From assembly GCA_040878185.1 (NCBI GenBank), contig JBBDMS010000015.1:62001-126000 (forward strand): a stretch of 64,000 nucleotides of DNA, written 5' to 3'. The position numbers and the translations under genes were made by a program. The notes under the pieces are model-generated. The model was given only the letters and a program-made list of their open reading frames with translations. It made no database searches and was not told where the DNA came from. The stretch's first letter is position 1; each line of letters opens with the position of its first letter. This DNA is from JAWXBK01 sp040878185. Lineage in GTDB: Bacteria; Pseudomonadota; Alphaproteobacteria; Dongiales; Dongiaceae. Positions 16,739 through 24,125 of this stretch are shown one piece after another.

Positions 16739-17713
16739 ATGACTGCCAATCAGGATTATCCGACACCCCTTTTCTACCGGCGCAAGCATTTGCTGGAGAT
16801 CGAAGGGCTTTCGCGAGACGAAATCGTCGGACTTATCGATCTTTCCGAATCCTATGTCGATCAGAGCCGCCGCCCCGAAAAACGGGCGGCGTTGTTGTAT
16901 GGACGCACGGTCATCAACCTGTTCTTCGAAAATTCGACCCGCACCCGCACCTCGTTCGAGCTGGCGGCGAAGCGGCTCGGCGCCGACGTCATCAACATGT
17001 CGGTCGCGACCAGCGCCATCAAGAAGGGCGAGACGCTGATCGACACAGCGATGACCCTGAACGCGATGCGCCCCGACGTGCTGGTGGTGCGCCATCCCGA
17101 TTCGGGCGCGGTCAATTTGCTCTCGCAGAAAGTCGATTGCGCCGTCGTCAACGCGGGCGACGGCAGCCACGAACATCCAACCCAGGCGTTGCTCGACGCG
17201 CTCACCATCCGCCGCCGGCGCGGCCGGATCGAGGGACTGATCGTCGCCATCTGCGGCGATATCCAGCATAGCCGCGTCGCGCGCTCGAACATTCATCTCC
17301 TGAACGCGCTCGGCGCCAGGGTGCGCGTGATCGCGCCGCCCACCCTCATGCCCGGCGGCATCGAGCGGATGGGTGTCGAAGCCTTCACCGACATGCGGCA
17401 AGGGCTCGATGGCTGCGACATCGTGATGATGCTTCGTCTTCAGACCGAACGGATGCAGGGCAGCTATGTGCCGTCGATCCGGGAATATTTCCGCTTCTTC
17501 GGCCTCGACTACGACAAACTCGGTTCGGCCAAGCCCGATGCGCTCATCATGCATCCGGGCCCGATGAATCGGGGTGTCGAAATCGACAGCGAGGTCGCCG
17601 ACGATATCGACCGCAGCGCAATCCGCGAACAGGTCGAGATGGGCGTTGCCGTACGCATGGCCTGTCTCGATGCACTGACCCGCACGATGCGCTCCAATAT
17701 CGGCGATGGCTGA
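16739..17713 (+). CDS. pyrB: Aspartate carbamoyltransferase catalytic subunit
   Basis: A 324-residue ATCase that condenses carbamoyl phosphate and aspartate in pyrimidine synthesis. The carbamoyl-phosphate loop FFENSTRTRTSFE is at about 59-71, with KKGET near 91, HEHPTQALLDA near 143 and the aspartate-binding LMHPGPMNRG near 279. ATG at 16739 gives the usual N-terminus. It overlaps the pyrC-like gene by eight bases; in this arrangement ATCase usually forms a complex with a dihydroorotase-like partner. No pyrI regulatory chain is adjacent. Confidence 0.96.
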   Translation: MTANQDYPTPLFYRRKHLLEIEGLSRDEIVGLIDLSESYVDQSRRPEKRAALLYGRTVINLFFENSTRTRTSFELAAKRLGADVINMSVATSAIKKGETLIDTAMTLNAMRPDVLVVRHPDSGAVNLLSQKVDCAVVNAGDGSHEHPTQALLDALTIRRRRGRIEGLIVAICGDIQHSRVARSNIHLLNALGARVRVIAPPTLMPGGIERMGVEAFTDMRQGLDGCDIVMMLRLQTERMQGSYVPSIREYFRFFGLDYDKLGSAKPDALIMHPGPMNRGVEIDSEVADDIDRSAIREQVEMGVAVRMACLDALTRTMRSNIGDG

Positions 17714-19040
17714 GACGATGCCCGCGCGCGCCGCCAAACAGCCGACCCGACCGATCGCCTTCGTCAACGCACGGCTGATCGATCCGGAGACGGGCTATGA
17801 CGGGCCGGGCGGCCTGCTCGCCCGCGACGGGCTGATCCTCGATTCCGGCGCTGCGATCCGGGCCGACGGGCTCGCTGCGGATTTCGAGACGGTCGACTGC
17901 GCCGGCAACTGCCTTGCGCCGGGCCTCGTCGATCTTCGCGTTCAACTGCGCGAACCGGGCGAAGAGCATAAGGAAACGATCGCGAGCGGCACGGCGGCGG
18001 CGGCGGCCGGCGGCGTTACCTCGATGGTCTGCCTGCCGAACACCGATCCGGTCATCGACGATGTGGCCGCGGTCGAATTCATTGCGCGGCGTGCGCGCGA
18101 GAACCGGCGCAGCAAGGTCTATTGCTATGGTGCAATCACGCGCCGCCTCGAAGGGCAGGATCTGGTCGAGTTCGGCATGCTGGCGGAAAGCGGCGCGCTC
18201 GCCTTCACGGACGGGCTGTCGGCCATCGCCGATGCGCGCGTCATGCTGCGCGCGATGAAATATGCGACCGCCTTCGATCTCCTGATCGTGCAGCATCCCG
18301 AAGAACCCGCGCTCGCGCGCAACGGCGCGATGAACGCCGGCGAGCTCGCCACCCGGCTCGGCCTCGGCGGCATTCCGCCGGCCGCCGAAGTGATGATGAT
18401 CGAGCGCGATCTGCATCTGCTGGCGATGGTGCGCGGGCGCTACCATGTCGGACATGTCTCGACGGCGGCCGCGGTCGACGCCATCCGCCGCGCGAAGGCG
18501 AATGGCATTCCGATCACCTGCGATACGGCGCCGCATTATTTCGCGCTCGACGAGAACGAGGTCGGCGAGTACCGCACCTTCGCGAAAGTATCGCCGCCAT
18601 TGCGCCGCGACATCGATCGCGCGGCGATTGCCGAGGGTATCGCCGACGGCACGATCGACTGCATCGCGAGCGATCATGCGCCGCACGACCAGGATTCCAA
18701 GCGCGTGCCCTTCGCTCATGCCGCCGCCGGCGTTATCGGGCTCGAAACATTGCTGCCGGTATCGCTCGAGCTGATGCATCGCGACCGGATCGATCTGGTC
18801 GGCCTGTTTCGCCGGCTGGCGCTCGCACCGGCCGATCTCATGCGCCTGCCGCAGGGCCGGCTGCGCAAGGGCACGCCGGCCGATCTCGTGCTGTTCGATC
18901 CGCACGCCGCCTGGCAGGTCGATCCCGCGAAGATGCACTCGAAATCGAAGAACTCGGCCTTCGACGGGCGGCCGGTTCAGGGCCGCGTGCTGCGCACGGT
19001 GGTCGACGGGCGCATCGTGTTCGAGGCGACGGCGCACTGA
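17706..19040 (+). CDS. pyrC: Dihydroorotase-like protein, probably non-catalytic ATCase partner (PyrC/PyrX type)
   Basis: A 444-residue class I dihydroorotase homologue. The usual HxH metal motif is replaced: the segment reads DLRVQLREPG, giving Arg78 and Gln80 at the two His positions. Other site residues are kept: Asp169 in AFTDG, His197 in IVQHPEE, His250 in GHVST and Asp323 in ASDHAPH. In known families, partner dihydroorotases that lost these His residues are inactive scaffolds for PyrB, and its overlap with pyrB fits that. If so, a functional dihydroorotase must be encoded elsewhere. An ATG at 17718 is an alternative start. The pyrC symbol refers to homology, not proven activity. Confidence 0.8.
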   Translation: MAETMPARAAKQPTRPIAFVNARLIDPETGYDGPGGLLARDGLILDSGAAIRADGLAADFETVDCAGNCLAPGLVDLRVQLREPGEEHKETIASGTAAAAAGGVTSMVCLPNTDPVIDDVAAVEFIARRARENRRSKVYCYGAITRRLEGQDLVEFGMLAESGALAFTDGLSAIADARVMLRAMKYATAFDLLIVQHPEEPALARNGAMNAGELATRLGLGGIPPAAEVMMIERDLHLLAMVRGRYHVGHVSTAAAVDAIRRAKANGIPITCDTAPHYFALDENEVGEYRTFAKVSPPLRRDIDRAAIAEGIADGTIDCIASDHAPHDQDSKRVPFAHAAAGVIGLETLLPVSLELMHRDRIDLVGLFRRLALAPADLMRLPQGRLRKGTPADLVLFDPHAAWQVDPAKMHSKSKNSAFDGRPVQGRVLRTVVDGRIVFEATAH

Positions 19041-19044
19041 GACG

Positions 19045-19668
19045 ATGCCCGATCCGATCGCATGGGCGAATGACGGACCCTATCTGCTCGCCGCCTTGCT
19101 CGGCGGCTATCTGCTCGGTTCGATCCCCTTCGGCCTCATCCTCACGCGCATGGCCGGGCTCGGCGACATCCGGGCGATCGGTTCCGGCAATATCGGCGCG
19201 ACCAACGTGCTGCGCACCGGCAGCAAGCGGCTTGCCGCCGCGACATTGCTGCTCGATGCCGGCAAGGGTGCCGCGGCGGTGCTGATCGCACAGCAGCTCT
19301 GGGGCATGAACGGCGCGCTTGCCGCCGGGCTCGGCGCGATGCTCGGCCATCTCTTTCCGGTCTGGCTCGGGTTCCGTGGCGGCAAGGGTGTTGCGACCGG
19401 GCTCGGCGTGCTGCTCGGGCTCGACTGGCGGCTCGGGCTGATGGCGATCGGCGGGTGGCTGGTGGTCGCGGCGATTTCCCGCATTTCCTCGCTGGCCGCC
19501 CTGCTCACCTTCGCGGCCGCACCTTTGTCCGCCTGGTTTCTGCTCGATCGCCGCCTCGCCGCCTTCGCGTTCGTTCTTGCGCTCCTGGTCTGGATCAGCC
19601 ACCGCGACAACATCGCCCGCCTCCTGAAAGGCGAGGAACCCCGTATCGGCGGCAAGAAGCCGGCCTGA
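19045..19668 (+). CDS. plsY: Acyl-phosphate glycerol-3-phosphate acyltransferase
   Basis: A 207-residue membrane protein that acylates glycerol-3-phosphate from acyl-phosphate, the first step of phospholipid synthesis with PlsX. Family motifs are GYLLGSIPFGLI near residues 20-31, GSGNIGATNVLRTG near 48-61 and FRGGKGVATGLG near 112-123. About five membrane segments are visible. It starts four bases after the dihydroorotase-like stop, in the common alphaproteobacterial order pyrB-pyrC-plsY-dprA-topA. Confidence 0.93.
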   Translation: MPDPIAWANDGPYLLAALLGGYLLGSIPFGLILTRMAGLGDIRAIGSGNIGATNVLRTGSKRLAAATLLLDAGKGAAAVLIAQQLWGMNGALAAGLGAMLGHLFPVWLGFRGGKGVATGLGVLLGLDWRLGLMAIGGWLVVAAISRISSLAALLTFAAAPLSAWFLLDRRLAAFAFVLALLVWISHRDNIARLLKGEEPRIGGKKPA

Positions 19669-19737
19669 CCGGTGCGCCGGTTGCATCGCGAACATGTTAG
19701 ATCCAAGCCACTCTCTTTAATTGTATACATATTGACA

Positions 19738-19756
19738 TGATCCCGTTTTTGGATCA
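19738..19756. promoter_or_regulatory. Palindrome next to a consensus -35 element before dprA
   Basis: TGATCC at 19738-19743 and GGATCA at 19751-19756 form a perfect 6-base inverted repeat around CGTTTTT. A perfect TTGACA lies directly before it at 19732-19737, but no good -10 follows at normal spacing. The surrounding 99-base gap is unusually AT-rich. It may be an operator, an RNA hairpin or chance. Confidence 0.25.
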
Positions 19757-19767
19757 GCCTGCGCGCC

Positions 19768-20901
19768 ATGACCTCTTCGCCCACCACATTCGATGAAACC
19801 GAGCGCCTCGATCGGCTGCGCCTCGCCCGGGCCGATACGGTCGGTCCCGCGAGCTATCGCCAGCTGCTGGAACGGTTCGGTGCGGCCGGCCCCGCGCTCG
19901 ATGCGCTGCCGGATCTCGCGCGCCGCGCGGGCGGCAAAGCCAATCTGCGCATTCCCTCGCGGCGCGATGCCGCGCGCGAGTTCGCCGCGGTTCGCGCGCT
20001 CGGCGGCGGCATCGTCATCGAGGGCGAAGCCGCCTACCCCGCCTGCCTCGCCGCCATTCCCGATCCGCCGCCTTTGCTCACCTGGCGCGGTGACCTTTCC
20101 CTTCTGGAGGCGCCGGCGATCGCCATCGTCGGCGCGCGCAACGCCTCCGCCGGCGGGCGCCGCATCGCGGAAACGCTGGCGCGCGAGCTTGGCGAAGCCG
20201 GCTTCGTCATTGTCTCCGGTCTCGCCCGCGGCATCGATACCGCCGCCCATCGCGGCGCGCTCGCGACCGGGACGATTGCCGTCTTCGCCGGTGGGCTCGA
20301 TGTCGTCTATCCGAGCGAGAACGAAGCCCTCGCATCCGAGATCGCGGCCGGCGGGTTGCTGCTCGCCGAGCTCGCACCCGGAACCCAGCCACTCGCACGC
20401 AATTTCCCGCGCCGCAACCGGATCGTCTCGGGCCTCGCGCTCGGCGCCATCGTGGTCGAGGCCGCGATCAAATCGGGTTCCCTCACCACCGCCCGGCTCG
20501 CCCTCGAACAGGGCCGCGAGGTGCTCGCGGTGCCCGGCTCGCCCCTCGATCAACGCTGTCGAGGCACCAACCGGCTGCTCCGCGAGGGGGCTGTCCTGGT
20601 CGAGGAAACGGTCGATGTGATCGAGGCAATCGGTCCGCTGGCCGCCCTGCGGCCCCGCCCGAAGCGCCCGTCGACCCTCGCGCAGACCACCCCGCCACCC
20701 CCGCAACCTATTGATATACCTCAAGAAATAATGGCTGCCACCCTGCTCGAAAGGTTGGGGGCAAGCCCGGTCCCGGTTGACGAGCTGATCCGGCAATGCT
20801 CATTCTCTGCGCCCGTTGTGCGCACCATGTTGCTGGAACTGGAGCTCGCCGGCCGTCTCGAACGCCATCCGGGCGACGCGGTCTCGATGCTTCCAGCCTG
20901 A
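19768..20901 (+). CDS. dprA: DNA-processing protein A
   Basis: A 377-residue DprA that loads RecA on incoming single-stranded DNA during transformation. The extended Rossmann domain is clear: IAIVGARNASAGGRRIAETLA near residues 116-136, VSGLARGIDTAAHRGAL near 150-166, TIAVFAGGLDVVYP near 170-183 and ARNFPRRNRIVSGLA near 211-225. A C-terminal winged-helix domain follows a proline-rich linker near 300-375. Normal length; next gene is topA, as in many Alphaproteobacteria. Confidence 0.93.
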   Translation: MTSSPTTFDETERLDRLRLARADTVGPASYRQLLERFGAAGPALDALPDLARRAGGKANLRIPSRRDAAREFAAVRALGGGIVIEGEAAYPACLAAIPDPPPLLTWRGDLSLLEAPAIAIVGARNASAGGRRIAETLARELGEAGFVIVSGLARGIDTAAHRGALATGTIAVFAGGLDVVYPSENEALASEIAAGGLLLAELAPGTQPLARNFPRRNRIVSGLALGAIVVEAAIKSGSLTTARLALEQGREVLAVPGSPLDQRCRGTNRLLREGAVLVEETVDVIEAIGPLAALRPRPKRPSTLAQTTPPPPQPIDIPQEIMAATLLERLGASPVPVDELIRQCSFSAPVVRTMLLELELAGRLERHPGDAVSMLPA

Positions 20902-20967
20902 AAGACAGGGCGCTTGCGAGGGCCGGCAGTGCCACCGGCCTAGCCCCACACAGGATCGGAAGTGTTG

Positions 20968-23733
20968 ATGAACGTCGTCGTCGTCGAGTCGCCCTCCAAG
21001 GCCAAGACGATCGGAAAGTATCTCGGCCCCGAATACCGGGTGCTGGCGAGCTTTGGCCACGTGCGCGATCTGCCGGCCAAGGACGGGTCGGTGCGCCCGG
21101 ACGAAGATTTCGCGATGTCCTGGACCGTCGACGAGCGCGGCGACAAGCGGATCGACGAAATCGCCAAGGCGCTGAAGACCGCCGACCGGCTGATCCTCGC
21201 GACCGACCCCGACCGCGAAGGCGAGGCGATTTCCTGGCATATCTGCGAGGCGCTGCGGGAACGCGGTGCGCTCAAGTCGACGCCGGTGGAGCGCGTCGTG
21301 TTCAACGAGATCACGCGCCGCGCCGTGCAGGAAGCGATGCGCCATCCGCGCGACCTCGATAACGAACTGGTCGATGCCTATCGCGCCCGGCGCGCCCTCG
21401 ACTATCTCGTCGGCTTCACGCTGTCGCCGGTTCTCTGGCGCAAGCTGCCCGGCAGCCGTTCGGCCGGCCGCGTGCAGTCGGTCGCGCTCCGCCTCATCTC
21501 CGAGCGCGAAGCCGAGATCGAAGCCTTTCGCCCCCGCGAATACTGGTCGGTCCTGGCCGACCTTGCGAGCGCCGACGGCACCGCTTTCGAGGCACGCCTC
21601 ACCCATCTCGATGGCAGGAAGCTCGACAAGTTCGATCTCGCCAACCAGGAAGCGGCCGACCGCGCCGTAACCGCGATCCGCGGCGCCGCGCCGTTCGCCG
21701 TCTCCAGTGTCGAGCGCAAGACCATCCGCCGCAATCCGGCGGCCCCCTTCACCACATCCACGTTGCAGCAGGAAGCGTCGCGCAAGCTCGGATTCGGTGC
21801 GACGCGCACCATGCGCCTCGCGCAGCGTCTCTATGAAGGCGTCGATATCGACGGCGAGACGGTCGGTCTCATTACCTATATGCGAACCGATGGTGTGCAG
21901 ATTGCCGGCGAAGCGCTGGCCGCCACGCGCGAGCTGATCGGCAGCCGGCATGGCAAGCAATATCTGCCGGAACGCGCCCGCGAATATCGCGCGACGGCGA
22001 AGAACGCGCAGGAAGCCCACGAGGCTATTCGCCCGACCGACGTGACGCGCTCGCCCGACCGTATCGCGCGCCTGCTCGAGCGCGACGAAGCGCGGCTCTA
22101 TGAACTGATCTGGAAGCGCCTGGTCGCCAGCCAGATGGAAAGCGCCGTCTTCTACCAGGTCGCGGTCGACATCGAGGGCGCATCCGGCGTCACGCTGCGG
22201 GCGAACGGATCGGTTCTCAAGTTCGACGGATTCCTCACGCTCTATCGCGAGGACGTGGACGATCCTTCCGAGGACGAGGCCGAAGGCGGCCGCCTGCCCG
22301 ATCTCAACAAGGGCGACCGTCCGGCCTTGTCGGAGGTGCGGCCGGAGCAGCATTTCACCCAGCCGCCGCCGCGCTATTCCGAAGCGAGCCTGGTCAAGAA
22401 GCTCGAGGAGCTCGGCATCGGCCGGCCGTCGACCTATGCGTCGATCATCCAGGTGCTGCAGGACCGCAACTATGTGCGGATCGACAAGAAGCGATTCATT
22501 CCCGAGGATCGCGGCCGCCTCGTCGTCGCGTTCCTGACCGAATTCTTCCAGCGCTACGTCGAATACGGCTTCACCGCCGATCTTGAATCGCAACTCGACG
22601 ATATTTCCGGCGGTCGCATCAACTGGAAGCAGGTACTGCGCGATTTCTGGGATGCGTTCCACACGGCGGTCGAAGGTACGCGCGAACTCACGATCACCCA
22701 GGTGATCGACGCGCTCGACCAGGCACTTGGGCCGCATTTCTTTCCCGAGAAGGTCGGCGACGGGCCCGATCCGCGCGTCTGTCCCGGTTGTGGCAAGGGA
22801 CGGCTCAGCCTGAAGCTCGGCAAGTTCGGCGCCTTCATCGGCTGCTCGCAATATCCGGAATGCCGCTTTACGCGGCCCCTCGCGCCGATCGATCCGAACG
22901 GTGGCGAAATGGAAACCGGGCCGAAAGAGCTCGGCAAGGATCCGGCAACCGGCAATGCCGTGACGATGCGCAAGGGCCCTTACGGCATCTACGTGCAACT
23001 CGGCGAGACCTCACCCGAGAAAGGCGCGGAAAAGCCGAAGCGCGTGTCGCTGCCGCCCAATCTCACGCCCGACGACATCGATCTCGATACTGCCCGCGCA
23101 TTGCTGGCGTTGCCGCGCGAGATCGGCACCCATCCGGAAAGCGGCGAACCGATCCTCGCCGGGATCGGGCGCTTCGGTCCCTATCTGAAGCATGGCGGCA
23201 AGTACAAGACACTGCCGAAGGACGAGAACATCCTCGCCGTCGGCATCAATCGCGCGGTCGATCTCCTGGCGCAGGCCGGTGGCGGCCGCGGCGGCAGAGG
23301 ACCCGCGGCACCGACGAAGACGCTCGGCAATCATCCCCAGGACGGCAAGCCGGTCACGCTGCATGAAGGGCGCTACGGTCCCTATGTGAAGCATGGCAAG
23401 GTGAATGCGACTTTGCCGCGCGACGTAACGCCCGACAGCGTGACGCTCGACGACGCGGTCCGGCTCATTACCGAACGGGCGGCGCGCCAGCCCGGCGGTC
23501 GCGGTCGGGGCGGCGGACGGTCGAAGGGAAGATCGGCCGCCAGATCCGGCGCCGCACCGAAAGCGACGACCAAAGCCAAAGCGAAGACCAAGACCAGGGC
23601 GAAGGCAAAATCAAAGACGAAGGCGAAGGCCGCCGCCAAGACCAAGAGCGCGGCCGGCGCATCGCGCGCGAAGCGCGGCCCCGTCGCCGACGGCGGCAGC
23701 GACGGCAATGGCGGTGGCGGCGGTGCCGACTGA
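20968..23733 (+). CDS. topA: DNA topoisomerase I
   Basis: A 921-residue type IA topoisomerase relaxing negative supercoils. The Toprim domain starts VVVVESPSKAKTIGKYLG at residue 3 and includes ATDPDREGEAISWH; the active Tyr304 lies in ITYMRTDG. One four-Cys zinc ribbon (CPGCGK through CSQYPEC) is near 605-635, followed by glycine-rich repeats of the GRFGPYLKHGGKY type and a very basic tail of alternating Lys and Ala at about 865-905. ATG at 20968 follows AGGATCGGA; in-frame GTG 20962 is an alternative. Confidence 0.96.
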   Translation: MNVVVVESPSKAKTIGKYLGPEYRVLASFGHVRDLPAKDGSVRPDEDFAMSWTVDERGDKRIDEIAKALKTADRLILATDPDREGEAISWHICEALRERGALKSTPVERVVFNEITRRAVQEAMRHPRDLDNELVDAYRARRALDYLVGFTLSPVLWRKLPGSRSAGRVQSVALRLISEREAEIEAFRPREYWSVLADLASADGTAFEARLTHLDGRKLDKFDLANQEAADRAVTAIRGAAPFAVSSVERKTIRRNPAAPFTTSTLQQEASRKLGFGATRTMRLAQRLYEGVDIDGETVGLITYMRTDGVQIAGEALAATRELIGSRHGKQYLPERAREYRATAKNAQEAHEAIRPTDVTRSPDRIARLLERDEARLYELIWKRLVASQMESAVFYQVAVDIEGASGVTLRANGSVLKFDGFLTLYREDVDDPSEDEAEGGRLPDLNKGDRPALSEVRPEQHFTQPPPRYSEASLVKKLEELGIGRPSTYASIIQVLQDRNYVRIDKKRFIPEDRGRLVVAFLTEFFQRYVEYGFTADLESQLDDISGGRINWKQVLRDFWDAFHTAVEGTRELTITQVIDALDQALGPHFFPEKVGDGPDPRVCPGCGKGRLSLKLGKFGAFIGCSQYPECRFTRPLAPIDPNGGEMETGPKELGKDPATGNAVTMRKGPYGIYVQLGETSPEKGAEKPKRVSLPPNLTPDDIDLDTARALLALPREIGTHPESGEPILAGIGRFGPYLKHGGKYKTLPKDENILAVGINRAVDLLAQAGGGRGGRGPAAPTKTLGNHPQDGKPVTLHEGRYGPYVKHGKVNATLPRDVTPDSVTLDDAVRLITERAARQPGGRGRGGGRSKGRSAARSGAAPKATTKAKAKTKTRAKAKSKTKAKAAAKTKSAAGASRAKRGPVADGGSDGNGGGGGAD

Positions 23734-23800
23734 TCTTTCGGCTGTGCTAGGCTTGACGTCTTCCGTCGACGACCGACATGAGCAGGGAGACGATGATCCG

Positions 23801-24118
23801 ATGAGCGCTGATCCGCATGCCAACCGCCCCGCCGCCCGGCCGACCGTCCAGGTCGACAATGAGCGCGTGAAGGTGACCGAATGGCGCTTCGCCCCGGGCG
23901 AGGCGACCGGCTGGCATCGTCACGGGTACGACTATGTCGTGGTGCCCATGACGTCCGGCGAGCTTCTATTGTTCGATGGCAAGGAGGAACGCCGCGCCGC
24001 GCTCAAGGCGGGCGCCTCTTATTATCGGCCGGTCGGGGTCGAGCATAATGTGATCAATCCCAACGAGCATGATTTCGTCTTCGTCGAGATCGAGTTCAAG
24101 ACGGTAGCCGGCGGCTGA
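23801..24118 (+). CDS. Small cupin-domain protein
   Basis: A 105-residue single cupin. Motif 1 is WHRHGYDYVVVPMTSGELLL, giving His ligands near residues 41 and 43 plus Tyr/Asp where Glu often sits; motif 2 is VGVEHNVINPNEHDFVFVEIE with His near 81. Probably a metal-binding beta-barrel of unknown function. The start is uncertain: the ATG at 23801 is 13 bases after GGGAGA, and an earlier start is possible. It is inserted between topA and rnr, which are usually adjacent. Confidence 0.65.
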   Translation: MSADPHANRPAARPTVQVDNERVKVTEWRFAPGEATGWHRHGYDYVVVPMTSGELLLFDGKEERRAALKAGASYYRPVGVEHNVINPNEHDFVFVEIEFKTVAGG

Positions 24119-24125
24119 ACCGGGC

